This document shows, piece after piece, positions 33,303 to 44,656 of a DNA stretch of 64,000 bases. Within the stretch, counting starts at the first letter, position 1; every line of letters begins with the position of its first letter. The stretch is from Cryptomeria japonica (lineage: Eukaryota > Streptophyta > Pinopsida > Cupressales > Cupressaceae). The stretch is taken from NCBI RefSeq assembly GCF_030272615.1, contig NC_081411.1, forward strand, positions 835,750,136 through 835,814,135, given 5' to 3'. Both the position numbers and the translations under genes were made by a program. The notes beneath the pieces were generated by a model, which did not search any database, was not told the origin of the DNA, and saw only the letters and a program-made list of their open reading frames with translations.

Positions 33303-33599
33303 CTATCTTCCCTCTTACTCTTTTTATCTCCCCTCTCCCTCTCTCTACCTACCTCTCTTTCCATCCCTCCATACTTTTTAATTCCCTAAATTTATATCTC
33401 CTTTCCTCCATACTACTATTTCTCACCTCACTCTCTCTTTCTCTCTTCCTACTCTCCCTCCCTCCCTCCCTCCCTCCCTCCCTCCTTCCATATCTATAAT
33501 TTCTCTCTCTAAATACTTATCTATCTATTCCCCCTCTCTTTTAATAACTCTCCTTCCATCCACCACTTAGAGTCTCCTCTCCACTTCTATCTATCAACA
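33303..33599 (+). repeat. polypyrimidine tract, right part, with a CCCT microsatellite
   Basis: Continuation of the tract at 30975-32103. It includes a perfect run of about eight CCCT/CCTC units at 33454-33487. C/T bias fades by about 33590. Confidence 0.85.
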
Positions 33600-34089
33600 C
33601 ATCAGTAAGTTTTGCTTTGTATTGAAATAACTAGTTGGAATAGATGTTAAAGTAGACGATGATGATTCAAAAGCTATTTTGTTAAATAACATGCCTCTTA
33701 GTTATGTAAACATTGTTTTCACATTAAACAAAGTAGATGCTACCCTATATGAAATACTACCTACTTTGGTTGATGGAGGAGCTAAGAAAATTGATTCAAC
33801 TATGGAAGAAACTACAATGTTTGGTAAAAACAATCCCAACTATTCCTTCAAATCCAATTCTTATACATCAAAGGGAATCCATTTCTTCAAGAATATAATT
33901 TTATTAGACTATTTCTATAAGGGATATATTGTAATCAATTGCACTCAATGTTCCAAGGATATTCTTGATGACAAGATACATATAGATAAGGCATTGGCTG
34001 TAGATGATGATGATGATGAATACCATAATGGGATGCTTACTCCTCCACATGAAGACAATAAGGAGGAATGTGTTCTCTATATCAAATAA
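33600..34089 (+). pseudogene. Copia gag fragment of E7
   Basis: Plus-strand frame. Before the first ATG it reads VDVKVDDDDSKAILLN and then NMPLSYVNIVFTLNKVDATL. This matches the Copia gag motif around 'E-D-x-A-x-L-L-L-N-S-L-P-x-S-Y-x-x-x-V-x-T-L'. The 136-codon ORF (33679-34089) continues with Asn/Ser/Lys-rich sequence and an Asp run encoded by a GAT microsatellite near 34007. Its NCTQCSKD could be half of a lost zinc knuckle. The N-terminal half of gag and all of pol are absent here. Confidence 0.5.
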
Positions 34090-34319
34090 ATTGGAGGATG
34101 GAGGCACATGAGGATGGAGGAAATTCAATGACCTCTCGTCATTCTTTAGAGATGGGGTTGCATTAGTGACAAAACTATTTGTGCCAAAATGACTAAAGAC
34201 AAGATCAGTTTCTAGGTCACAACAAAAACTTTCTCATATCATTTGTGATTAGATTGGAAATGATCTATAATGGTGGCTTCATATGTAACAATCATGGCTT
34301 GGTGTTCAAGTTTTTTGTG
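34090..34319 (+). other. E7 interior, no clear coding
   Basis: Between the gag fragment and the minisatellite. Short frames only; no protease, integrase or RT motif was found, so E7 lost pol or never had it. Confidence 0.4.
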
Positions 34320-34720
34320 TAAATTATTGGATGTGTTTGTACCCAATCATTATTGTTGATTATTTTTAAATGGATGTGCTTGTCCCCATTCACAAGATGG
34401 TATAAGTGATTGGTATTTTTTGTCCCTAGTCACAAAAATTGGTATTTATGATGGAAAATGTGTGTCCTCAATCATAATTTTTGCGAGTAGAAGTGTGTGT
34501 CCCTGTTTATAACCTTGACACATGATAGATGTTATTGTCCCCATCCAAACTTGATGCAATACCTTGGGTAGATGTGTTAGTACCTATCCACGGTTCCATG
34601 GGTAGATGTGTTTGTCCCTATCCTTAGATGAAATTACATAAGCATGGTGAGGCTATTTCTACCATTTCTTGCCATGAGTAGATGTGTATGTCCCTACTCA
34701 TATCTTATAATGAACTATAG
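34320..34720 (+). repeat. degenerate minisatellite (GTAGATGTGTTTGTCCCTATCC-like)
   Basis: About eight diverged units around the core ATGTGTTTGTCCC(T/C)A at roughly 34327, 34374, 34414, 34462, 34492, 34530, 34577, 34608 and 34685. Spacing varies from about 30 to 75 bp. It lies just upstream of the E7 polypurine tract. Confidence 0.6.
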
Positions 34721-34766
34721 AATGTGGTCATCAAGTATTGTGATGTACTTTCTCCTCATGTTCATA

Positions 34767-34776
34767 CTAAGGGGTA
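34767..34776 (+). promoter_or_regulatory. polypurine tract of E7
   Basis: ACTAAGGGGTA directly before TGTTGAAAATTAG, an LTR-like start. Short but in the expected position. Confidence 0.5.
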
Positions 34777-34871
34777 TGTTGAAAATTAGTGTTCACATAG
34801 ATGCTTAGGTTAGGTATAAAGTTGATAACAAACAACTTAATATTATTGTTTGGAATATTGCATCATAGGGT
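34777..34871 (+). repeat. start of E7 3' LTR, cut by E6
   Basis: Begins TGTTGAAAATTAGTG after a purine tract. The same TGTTGAAAAT start is seen in S2. After 95 bp the sequence changes to the start of another LTR (E6). The remainder must lie beyond E6 and E5, outside the window. Confidence 0.5.
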
Positions 34872-34956
34872 TGTTGGCATTTGCATGAAGATTGCATTAA
34901 TGAACTATTATGTTGTCATTGATGTCAATTATAACTGGTAATGATGTTGTTATGAT
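34872..34956 (+). repeat. E6 LTR, first part (before the E3 insertion)
   Basis: Starts TGTTGGCATTTGC and includes TTGTCATTGATGTCAATTAT, the usual Copia LTR start. Its last five bases ATGAT (34952-34956) are the target-site copy of E3. It resumes at 49677. Confidence 0.65.
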
Positions 34957-35998
34957 TGTTGGTATTATGGATGTGTTGCATTGGTTTTGTCATTGATGTC
35001 AACACTTATCCTTTTGGAGATATTTGGTTATGTTCACCGACATGTTCAATGACTTATGCACAGTCACCGGTATTTGGTTCACCAAAAGGTTATATTGTTC
35101 ATTAGCATTGAGGATGACTTGTTATCATCTAGAGATCACTTGGTTATGTTGAAGACATGGTTTGGACACTTGGTTTTGGTATTTTGGTTATTGGTCTAAT
35201 CGAGTTGACATATTTTCTATTATCGGCAAATTGGTCTAGGTTACGGACTAACATGCATTATCTATTCCAGATCAGCACAACACGTTATGGAGATGATTTA
35301 ATCAATTAGATATTATTATAATTGTATTGAGCCGACATGATGCATCACATCTTGACTTGTTGTAATTGATTTTATTGTAATATTCTTAATTAGGTGACCT
35401 ACACATTTGGTCTTAGGTTTTGGTATATATGTAAGATCTCATTTGTGAGATGATGGAAGTAAGGTAATAGGTATAAGGTATATGGTTATGGTATTGTATG
35501 TGAAAATATAGATCATATGAGAATACTATAGAGAAGGTGATTATCAGAGCTTAACAAGTACTGAATCCAACATTGGAGATGCTACTTTGAGCAGTACATT
35601 ATCATTGGATTTAACCATCCAATTGTAGTCAGTGTGACTCCTATTTTGTGATTGAGCAGTGAGCTCTAGGCAGTTGGCCTTTCTGCATGTGTAGACCCCA
35701 ATTGTAAACACATACTATCTGTAGTAGTATCATCTGATTGTGGGTAAGGTTTCCCATCGTGGTTTTTCCCCTTATAGGGTTTCCAAGTACAAATCTCTAT
35801 GTTATGTGTTGTGGATGTTGTTTCTCTTTCTGTTTCATGCATTAAGTTTCACTGGTATTGATATCAACTCTTAATCTATTAATCAACATTAAATTTGGTT
35901 TACCAGTATTAAGTATCAAGTTTGATTAAGTTATATTTGGGATGAAATTAATTGACAACTAATTCACCCCCCCTCTTAGTTGCCTCCAGGTCCTAACA
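34957..35998 (+). repeat. E3 5' LTR
   Basis: TGTTGGTATTATGGATG ... GGTCCTAACA, 1,042 bp. Contains TATATATG near 35430 (possible TATA box), TGGTTTTTCCCC near 35761 and AATTCACCCCCCC near 35961. The second copy starts at 40590. Confidence 0.9.
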
Positions 35999-36013
35999 AT
36001 TGGTATCAGAGCT
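35999..36013 (+). promoter_or_regulatory. PBS of E3
   Basis: ATTGGTATCAGAGCT directly after the LTR: a perfect TGGTATCAGAGC Met-tRNA primer site. Confidence 0.9.
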
Positions 36014-36055
36014 AAGTCCTCTTTTTGTAGAAGGTTAACAACTTGAGGAGATTCT

Positions 36056-36700
36056 ATGGCAACTAACTTTTTCAGGAAGGACAGTCCAAAACTTGATGGA
36101 ACTAACTATGGTATATGGAAGATTAGAATGGAGACACATCTGAATTGCATTGAAAAAGACATATGGGATGTTACAAAGAATGGCTATGTTGGTCCTACAC
36201 CGAATCAACGTAATGCACATACCTAGGGCAAGGATCAAGAGAATGATTGCAAAGCAAGAGAAGCACTCTTGAGCACCTTGTGAGATCAACAAATCATGGG
36301 ATTATCATACCGATCTATTGCTAAAGCTATTTGGGATAAATTGGAGACATTGAATGAAGGAGATACCACTATCAAAATTGCAAAACTGGAATGATCTGGG
36401 TCAGGTCTGAAAATTTGAAAATGGAAGAAGATGAAAGAATTTTTGCTTTTATGGAAAGGGTTAATGAAATTGTTTTGGGAATACAATGCTGTGGAGGTTC
36501 CTTAAGTGAAGATGAAATTGTTTCTAAAGTTTTGAGAGAATTTCCATTGACATAAAAAATGAAAGTAATTGCTATTAATGAGTTGAGAACAATGCCTAAT
36601 ACATCAGCATCTAGAGATACCTTGGTTGGAAAAATTTCAGCATTTGAGCTTGAGGAATTTGGTCCTATTGCTACAATTAAAACAGACTTAGCCTTCAAAG

Positions 36701-36756
<56 letters not shown>

Positions 36757-36993
36757 CCTGATAAATCTAATTGGAAAGCACTTTATGCAAGAGAACTTGA
36801 AGATATCAGGAGGGAAAATGAAGAGCTGGAAGAACTTGAACACTATTTGCAAGGAAAATGCCTAGAGGTCCTATTGGAAGTAAGTATGAAGGTAAAGCAC
36901 CATTTAAATATTTTAACTGCAATAAAGTTGGTCATATTGGTATCTAGATGTCCTGATAGACATGCAAGATTAAGAGAATAAGATAAAAGAACA
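36056..36993 (+). pseudogene. E3 gag (Copia)
   Basis: The ATG at 36056 gives MATNFFRKDSPKLDGTNYGI then WKIRMETHLN, a standard Copia gag start. Later comes LSYRSIAKAIWDKLETLNEG. A frameshift near 36390 moves the frame to one reading MERVNEIVLGIQCCGG and, from 36559, MKVIAINELRTMPNTSASRD. Stops: two or three TAG/TGA before the shift and a TAA before 36559. A TCA microsatellite (36702-36756) inserts about 18 Ser. A knuckle should follow near 36890 (KYFNCNKVGHIGI appears in another frame) but is broken. Gag would form the particle. Confidence 0.85.
36702..36756 (+). repeat. (TCA)n microsatellite in E3 gag
   Basis: About 18 uninterrupted ATC/TCA units, encoding a Ser run in the gag frame. The purity suggests recent expansion after the element decayed, since the flanks carry many other mutations. 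Confidence 0.9.
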
Positions 36994-36999
36994 TACAAG

Positions 37000-38520
37000 C
37001 CTAACCCTGAATATCAGAGATACAAATTTAAGAAGAATAGAGACAAATCATGTTACTATGCTGATGAAGGAGTTACTGATGATTCTGATGAAGAACCAAC
37101 ATACAATGGATGGGCTTTTGTTGCAATAATAGAATATCAACCGACACCTACTATTCCACTGATAGAGCAAGCCCTGGTAGCTAAAATTGAAGAAAAGGAT
37201 GAATGGATTATATATTCCAGATGTTCACATCATATGACTGGTGATAAAAGTAAATTCCTACCTTTTCAAGAATACAATGGATGTCTAGTAAGACTTGGGG
37301 ATGACAAAGCTTGTTTGATCAGAGGAAAAGGCACTATATCTTTTGATGGTAAGCACAACATTGACAACGTTTATTATGTTGAAGGTTTGAAGCATAATCT
37401 TTTGAGTGTTGGTCAATTAGGTGAAAATGGATTTCAGTTACAATTCAAGAATGGTAAATGCAAAATCATGAATAGAATTGGATTGAAGATTGCAACCGGT
37501 AATCAGACTAGAGGTAATATCTTTCATCTGAATAACAATGAAAAGACAAGCTTGATTGCACATATTGATGAAAGTTGGTTATGGCATAAAAGACCCTGTC
37601 ATGTGAATTTTGATTGCATTGTAAAGATTAGTTCATCTAAGGTAGTACAAGATTTACCTAAGGTTGTAAAACCTCTTAATCCGATATGTAAGGAATGTCA
37701 AATGGGAAAGCAAGTTAGAACAAATTTTAAGAGTATTTATGAGAAATCCAATAATGTTCTTGATTTAATTCATACTGACTTGTGTGGTCCGGCAAGAACA
37801 AGAAGTCTATTGGGAGATAGATACTTTATGCTAATCATTGATGATTATTCTAGAATGTGTTGGGTTACTTTTCTTAGGGAGAAATCAGAAAATTTTGGGA
37901 AATTCAAATTATTCAAAGTAATGCTAGAGAATGAAACAGATAAGAAAATTAAATGGTTAAGATCAGATCAAGAAGGTGAATTTACATCTAAGGAGTTCAA
38001 TATATTTTGTGAAGTGAATGGAATTAAAAGACAACTATCAGCACCCCGGACACCTCAACAAAATGGAGTCGTGGAAAGGAAGAACATAACTATTTTGGAT
38101 GCAGCTAGAAGCATGAAATCAGAAGAAAATCTACCTCATGTGTATTGGAGAGAAGCAGTGAATACAATGGTTCACACTTTCAACAGAGTTCACATCAAAG
38201 GTGAAACCGGTAAGACACCCTATGATTTATGGTTTGGTAATATTCCTACTCTTAAATACTTCAGAATATTTGAAAGCAAATGTTACATTAGGAGAGATGA
38301 GTATATTGGTAAATTTGAACCTAGAAGTGATGAAGGTATTTTTATTGGTTATTCATCTAAGAGCAAAGCATATAAATGTTTTAATAAAAGATTGCAGAAA
38401 ATCATTGAGAGTGCAAATGTGAAGATAGATGAACACTTTAGAGGAAATTCAAGGTCTATGGATTTTGAACTGGTAGTTGAGATGATCACAAATGAACCTA
38501 TACAGAGTGCACCCATATAG
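37000..38520 (+). pseudogene. E3 protease and integrase
   Basis: The frame 37234-38520 is open for 428 codons and extends upstream. Protease: the active-site segment reads WIIYSRCSHHMTGDK where active Copia elements have D-S-G, so the catalytic Asp and Gly are both replaced. Integrase: zinc domain WHKRPCHVNF ... CKECQMGKQ, then the D-D-E core with Asp in LIHTDLCGP, Asp in LRSDQEGEF and Glu in PQQNGVVERKN, all kept. The GKTPYDLWFG and KCYIRR segments follow. The stop at 38518 (TAG) separates it from RT. In active relatives these domains cut the polyprotein and insert the DNA copy. Confidence 0.9.
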
Positions 38521-39420
38521 AATGTTGATCCAGTCACACTGACATCATCAGAAAATTCCACAGTGACTGAAGAACAACAAGTGAACACACCCAGGTATGT
38601 AAGACTGAATCACTCTGAAATTCAGATAATTGGGAATAAGTATCAAGGAGCTATGACAAGAGGAAGATTGGAAAATGAAGAGGTATGTTTAATTTCTCAA
38701 ATTGAACCAACATCCATTATTGAGGCATGTGAAGAGAAACATTGGATTAAAGCTATGGAAGATGAATTAGAAAAAATTGAAAAGAACAATACATGGACAT
38801 TGGTTCCCCGACCTAAAGACAAAAATGTAATTGGAACTAAATGGGTATTCAGAAATAAACTTAATGAAGATGGTAAGGTAATCATAAATAAAGAAAGATT
38901 AGTGTGTAAAGGATATTCACAGAAAGAGGGAATTGATTACAATGAAACCTTTGCACCAGTAGCTATAATTGAGGCAGTCAGATTATTTCTTGCATTTGCA
39001 ACACACAAGAACTATAAAGTATATCAAATGGATGTAAAATGTGCATTTCTGAATGGTGATCTTGAAGAGGAAATTTACATTGAGCAACCTGATGGATTTT
39101 CATTGAAAAATGATAAAGATATGGTTTGCAGATTAAAGAAAGCTTTATATGGATTGAAGCAAGCTCCTAGAGCTTGGTATGATAGATTGGACAAATATCT
39201 TTTGAAGATTGGTTACACTAAACGTAATGCTCACAACAACTTATATTTCAAAGTGACTAATGAAGACATCTTGGCATTGAAGTTTTTGTTGATGACATAA
39301 TTTTTGGAGGAGAAGATGGATCATGTAAAGACTTTGCTAATAAGATGTAGGAAGAATTTGAAATGTCTATGATTGGGGAGATAAAATTCTTTTTAGGATT
39401 GCAGATTTCATAGACTGATA
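38521..39420 (+). pseudogene. E3 reverse transcriptase
   Basis: Frame 38563-39300: [94 protein letters not shown]. These are the Copia RT motifs in order with the first catalytic Asp ([10 protein letters not shown]). The active-site segment [12 protein letters not shown] lies one frame over: a one-base loss just before it (about 39275) ends the first frame in TAA at 39298. Further stops follow near 39347 and 39412. Frame 39450-39860 then continues RT's thumb/connection. Confidence 0.9.
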
Positions 39421-40237
39421 AAGGTGTATTCATATGTCAAAGAAAGTACTTGAAGGAACTACTGAAGAAATTTGGTATGGAAAACTCTAAACCGGTAAGT
39501 ACTCCTATGACAACAACTGATAAATTGCCATTGAAAGATGACTCAACTCCTGTTAATCTGACAAGATGCAAATCTATGATTGGAGGTTTACTATATTTGA
39601 CACAAACAAGACCTGATTTATTAAATGCAGTGTGTATTGTTTCAAGATTTCAGAGTAATCCTAGAGAAAATCATGAATCAATAGTGAAAAGGATTTTCTG
39701 GTATCTACAAGGCACAACAAATCTTGGTTTATGGTATCCTAAAGATGAAAATTTTGATTTATGTGCATACACTAATGCTAATTGGGTAGGAGATGTAGAT
39801 GACAGAAAGAACACCACTGACGGGGCATTCTTTCTTGGTAGCAGATTGATTTCATGTTGAGCAAGAAACAAAGTTGTACATCATTATCAACAACATAATC
39901 AGAATATGCTGTAGCAGCAACTAATTGTACTCAGGTATTATGGATTAAGAAAATGTTGAAGGACATAAAGGTAAAATGCAAGGAACCTATAATCATTTAC
40001 TGTGATAATTCAACAACAATTGATATATCTAATAATCTGACATTTCATTCTAAAACTAAACATGTTTCTATCAAATATAATTTTCTGAAAGAGAATGTTG
40101 AAGCAAAAGAAGTGAGATTGGTTTATGTGAATACTAAAGAGTAGATTGCAGATATTTTTACTAAGTCTTTGCCTAAGGAAAATTTTGAATATTTCAGAGA
40201 ACAACTTGGGGTTATACCCTCACTAGTAGAGACTTAG
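39421..40237 (+). pseudogene. E3 RT C-terminus and RNase H
   Basis: Frames 39450-39860 and 39953-40237. CQRKYLKELLKKFGMENSKP, SMIGGLLYLTQTRPDLLNAV, then RNase H: AYTNANWVGDVDDRKNTTDG (Asp of canonical 'x-D-A-D-W-A-G' is Asn here), EAEYAVAATNCTQVLWI, IYCDNSTTIDISNN, HSKTKHVSIKYNFLKE, and the final ADIFTKSLPKENFEYFREQL. A frameshift near 39865 and stops near 39858 and 40142 interrupt it. Polyprotein ends at TAG 40235-40237. Confidence 0.88.
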
Positions 40238-40589
40238 ATAGCTGATGATTGGCATCAAATCGACAGAATTAACAGAGAAACATTTTTTCGGCTTTGATGG
40301 AGGAGAGCTACTTTTCAGGGGGAGTAGTTGGGGAAGTTGGTTATAAAAATTGGTATTTATATTGCTTTGGCATTTGATGTCAAAGGGGGAGAGATATTTA
40401 TGGAAAAACAACATTATCCTTTAGGGAGAGATTATTCATTGTGGGAGAGATATATACTCTCTGCATTAGTATTTTGATTTCTGGCATTGATCTATTCTGG
40501 AGATTGTTAGTTTTTGGTTTTTGGTATTCTGTTTTGGCACTTAGATGTTTTTCCATCTTTGTGTTGCCATCAATGCTAAAGGGGGAGAT
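40238..40589 (+). promoter_or_regulatory. E3 3' non-coding region with repeated polypurine tracts
   Basis: Contains several PPT-like strings: CAGGGGGAG near 40317, AAAGGGGGAGAGAT near 40382, TAGGGAGAGAT near 40421, TGGGAGAGAT near 40442, and the terminal CTAAAGGGGGAGAT at 40576-40589, which abuts the 3' LTR and should be the working PPT. Multiple PPT copies are common in plant Copia lineages. Short frames here are not genes. Confidence 0.75.
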
Positions 40590-41557
40590 TGTTGGTATTA
40601 TGGATGTGTTGCATTGTTTTCTTCATTGATGTCAACACTTATCAACACTTATCCTTCTATATATCTTTGGTTATGTTCACCAACAAGTTCAGTGACTTAT
40701 GCATAATCACCGGTATTTGGTTCACCGACAGGTTATATTGTTCACCGACACCGAGGATGACTTGTTATCATTTGGAGATCACTTGGTTATGTTGAAGACA
40801 TGGTTTGGACAATTGGTTTTGGTATTTTGGTTATTGGTCTAATCAGGTTGACATATTTGCTGTTACTGGCAAATTGGTCTAGGTTACAGACCGGCATGCA
40901 TTATCTATTCTAGATCAGCACCACACGTTATGGAGATTATTTAATCAATTGGATATTATTATAATTGTATTGATCCAACATGATCCATCACATCTTGACT
41001 TGTTGTAATTGATTTTATTGTAATATTATTAATTAGCCGACCTACACATTTGGTCTTAGGTTTTGGTATATATGTAAGATCTCAATTGTGAGATGATGGA
41101 AGTAAGGTAATAGGTAGAAGGTATATGGTTATGGTATTGTATGTGCGAATATAGAAGTTCATATGAGAAAAACATAGAGAAGGTGATTATCAGAGCTTAA
41201 CTGGCACTAAATCCAGCATTGGAGATGCTACTTTGAGCAGTAAATTATCATTGGATTTAACCATCCAATTATAGTTATAGTGACTCCTATTTTGTGATTA
41301 AACAGTGAGCTCTAGGTGGTTGGCCTTTTTGCATGTGCACTGCACGTGCAGACCCCATTTGTACACACATCCTATCTGCAATAGTATCATTTGATTGTGG
41401 GTAAGGTTTCCCATAGTGGTTTTTCCCCTTATAGGGTTTCCATGTACAAATCTCTATGTTATGTGTTGTGGATGTTGTTTCTCTTTCTGTTTCATGGATT
41501 AAGTTTCATTGGTATTGATATAACCTGTTAATTTGTTAACCAGACTTAAATTTGGTT
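40590..41557 (+). repeat. E3 3' LTR, first part
   Basis: Starts TGTTGGTATTATGGATG, same as the 5' LTR. Broken at 41557 by E4 (TSD TGGTT at 41553-41557). It resumes at 49573. Confidence 0.9.
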
Positions 41558-42727
41558 TCTTACTATTTACTAAGTTGCCATTAGTTTTATGTCCAAAGTC
41601 ATTCTATATACTCTAGTCGGTTATTACTACTAAAACATTCAGTCGGTAAGCACAACGTAATTAGTTATAGAAGAAAGTAGTCACAGAGCTTATTATACAC
41701 TGAGTTGTCTACCAAGTAACACTCTATGTCTACCAAGCCACAAAAATGATATATCGAGTGAACACACACCGAGTGAAATGTGTTACCAGATTCATTGAAC
41801 CTAGACACATATGGTAAACGTGTTACAAGATCGAGGAACAGGGAATCATTATCACTTAGGAAATTGCACCTTAAAGATTTTGTATGATCTTGAGGTCATC
41901 TATCCAATGAAATATTTTGTATTGTTATTCATTTGATGAATCATGTTTGTAAGATCGAAGCATGAAAAGATCACTAACATAAGAGATCTATTTATACAAC
42001 ATTAATTGAGGGTCAAACACATAGAAGGTGTATGAAGCAAGACATGTGTAATAGATAAGGAAGCACTGAGTATTGTGTCTGTTAGAGACACAAAGGTCAC
42101 CAAGAAGGATTTCAGAGAATAGTCAAGGAATAGAATAAACAGAAGGGTTTACCGAGTTAATCGATGGATTACCGAGGTATGCTATAAGCAAGGTAATTTT
42201 ATTTTGAGCACATAGAATCTGTTATAACATTCTAGATGTGAAGTTGCAGATATTTTGTAAGATTTAATTGTAATATTTTGAGTTGTAAAAGAAACCTTTA
42301 ACAGGGTAAAAGACTCTAACAAAGTCTATAAATTGTAAAGCCTTTAACTAGGTGCAACATTTAGAATAAGTGTTGTAAAATCATTTAGCAAGGTAGATCT
42401 AATGATCTTGATACTCCTAACAGGGTAAGCTATCAAAAATAGCTAAACATGTAGCTCTAACTGAGCAACCTTTATTATTGCAGTAGTGAAGTTGTGGGTG
42501 CCATCCCCACCACATTTTTTCTCTCTAACCAAGAGTTTTTGCGTAACCAAAATATATGTGTTATGGATTGAATCATGTATGATTGTTATTTTTTTTTTTA
42601 GCATTATATTATGTTACAGCAGTTTGTGGTTTATGCTTAACAGTAAAGTTATTGTTGAAGAAAAGATTTGAAGTACTGATTCACCCCTCCCCTCTCAGTA
42701 CATTAGCTTTCCATATTGGGCCTAACA
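41558..42727 (+). repeat. E4 5' LTR
   Basis: 1,170 bp, starts TCTTACTATTTACTAAG (3' LTR: TGTTACTATTTACTAAG) and ends TTGGGCCTAACA. The two LTRs are nearly identical over long stretches, with differences clustered in the first 250 bp and mostly C/T and G/A. Confidence 0.92.
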
Positions 42728-42742
42728 ATTGGTATCAAAGAT
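42728..42742 (+). promoter_or_regulatory. PBS of E4
   Basis: ATTGGTATCAAAGAT follows the LTR; it matches the Met-tRNA site TGGTATCAGAGC for the first eight bases, then has A for G and loses the final GC. Confidence 0.8.
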
Positions 42743-42789
42743 TGAATCTTGGAAAAGGGTTTAACTACCTCAAGAGAAATATCTTATCA

Positions 42790-44061
42790 ATGGATGGCTA
42801 CATACAATCTTGGAGAATTATGAATCTTCAAAATGAATTGGATCATGCTAATCAAGTGATTGCTGATATGCAGAAACAAATGCAAAAATCTCTGAAAGTT
42901 AGAAGAAGATTGTCTGATGATTTGCAGGACTCTCAAGAGTTAGTGGAACAAATTGAGACATCATTTGAGAACAGTATATCTATAGAGACTGAAGAGATGA
43001 TTGGAGAATTGAAAGAAAAGAACAAAGCACTAACTGATCAGCTAAAAGCTATGAAAAGAGAACATGAACATTTCAGCACATAGATGATTGAAAATCTTGA
43101 TGCATTGAGGACAACCGAGGATAAATTAAGAGATCTAGAAAGAGAAGAACAACAGCTTGAAGCATTAGTATCTGAAAGGAATAATGAAATCACAAGGTTG
43201 ACTGAAATTCAACAAAATCTGTCAGATCAATTGGGTTATGCACATCATGAAGCAAATCTGAAAGATGATAAGAATCAAGCATTGAAACTTGAAGTATCAA
43301 GGTTGACCAATGAACTTGAAATAAAGAAGAAATCCAAAGAAACACTGAAGAAGAGTTATGAAGCATCAAAGATGTTGAATGAGAAACTTAACACAAAAAG
43401 ACTCAACAAAGTTGTAGGACTCGGTTACAAAGGAAAAGACTCTACCAAGAAGGGAATCCACACTACCGAGAGAGGAGAATCATCAAAGCAAGCTGGAAAT
43501 AAGAAGAACATCAAAGGAAAGAAACTTATTTGCAACTACTATGGAAAACAAGGACATACTACTAATATGTGCCAAATCAGAAAAGGTAAGCAACTGAATG
43601 TCACTAGGTCTAATGGTTATTGTTACAATTGCAATAAATATGGTCACACATATAACCAATGTAGGAAAAAGTCTGCTAGCAATTATCAGAAGGCAAAATT
43701 CAAAGGGTTTTGTACAAACTACAATAGATATGGACATAGTACCGAGAAGTGTTGGTTTAAGCAAAATAACTATATGTGGTCTGCACACCGAGTAAATACT
43801 AGAAGCTACCAAACTCACACAAATCCTAACCAACAATATGCTGCAGTACCATGGGATTAAAATACAAGGATATGGTGTGAATGCTGTGGAAGATATGGAT
43901 ATATAAGTGCCAACTACTTTATAAGGTTTGGAATGAACAACTGAAGATCATGGAGAAATCCTGGTATGGCATGTTTTGATTGTCACAAAGTTGGACACTT
44001 GGCTAGAGATTGCAGAGATCAACCTAGAGGAGACATTGAGGAAATAAGAAGCAAATTATAG
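42790..44061 (+). pseudogene. E4 ORF1: coiled-coil protein with CCHC zinc knuckles
   Basis: The ATG at 42790 opens a frame of 424 codons ending in TAG at 44059, with internal stops at 43081 (TAG), 43858 (TAA) and one TGA near 43943. Residues about 10-190 are a heptad-like coiled coil (NLQNELDHANQVIADMQKQM; LRDLEREEQQLEALVSERNN). A basic Lys/Gly/Ser linker follows. Then come five knuckles: CNYYGKQGHTTNMC and CTNYNRYGHSTEKC (second Cys is Tyr), CYNCNKYGHTYNQC and CFDCHKVGHLARDC (complete CX2CX4HX4C), and CECCGRYGYISANY (His and last Cys are Tyr). No capsid motif of the Copia gag type is present, so it is a gag-like RNA-binding protein rather than a normal gag. It probably binds or packages the element's RNA; that is inference. 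Confidence 0.75.
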
Positions 44062-44656
44062 ATGATTTGGAAAAAGAAGGAAATTGTGTCAAATGAAGAA
44101 AGCACCTTACCCACCGAGTTAGGTGCACCTATTCCAAATTAATCGGTGAAGGTATGAAGGGACTACATTCTCTCAAGGTTAAATCGTAACAATTCCTATT
44201 TTTTCATGTACTTAATTCAAAATCTACATAGCTAAAGATGCATTAGGAAATTTGAAAATTTATCAAGTCTTTTGGAAGCTTGTCTAGTCGGTAAATACAG
44301 GAAGTCTGGCTACTCGGTAAAAGCATAAAAAGGAGGTGGTATCGAGTGCATTTAATGGTTTCTTACCTAACTGCACAGAGCCTGATAAGGTAAAATTGTG
44401 TACTTAAAGCTTTTGCACGGTCATTTTACACTTACCAAGTTTTCAAGAAAGCAGAGCAAAGCGATTCAAAGGCGATCAAACCTCCTCTGAAGTGAAATTC
44501 AAGGTATTTACATCAATCACAATGCATTGTCAAGCTAGTTTACCGATCATATCAGTTGTGAATATCTATTTTACATTTACTAAGTGGAAATCATTTGCCA
44601 TCTAAAAGTTTTCAAACCCTAAGGATATTTTGTTAAGTGATTATCCAAAATTTGCA
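43861..44656 (+). other. E4 region around the ORF1 end and ORF1-ORF2 spacer
   Basis: The first 200 bp contain the last two knuckles of ORF1. The following 600 bp (44062-44656) show no frame with a motif. ACCGAGT-type words, also common in the LTRs, recur. ORF2's first ATG in frame is at 44657. Confidence 0.55.

Noticed and set aside
36702-36756. CRISPR-like array
   Set aside because: A pure trinucleotide microsatellite; there are no spacers, and no CRISPR array was seen anywhere.
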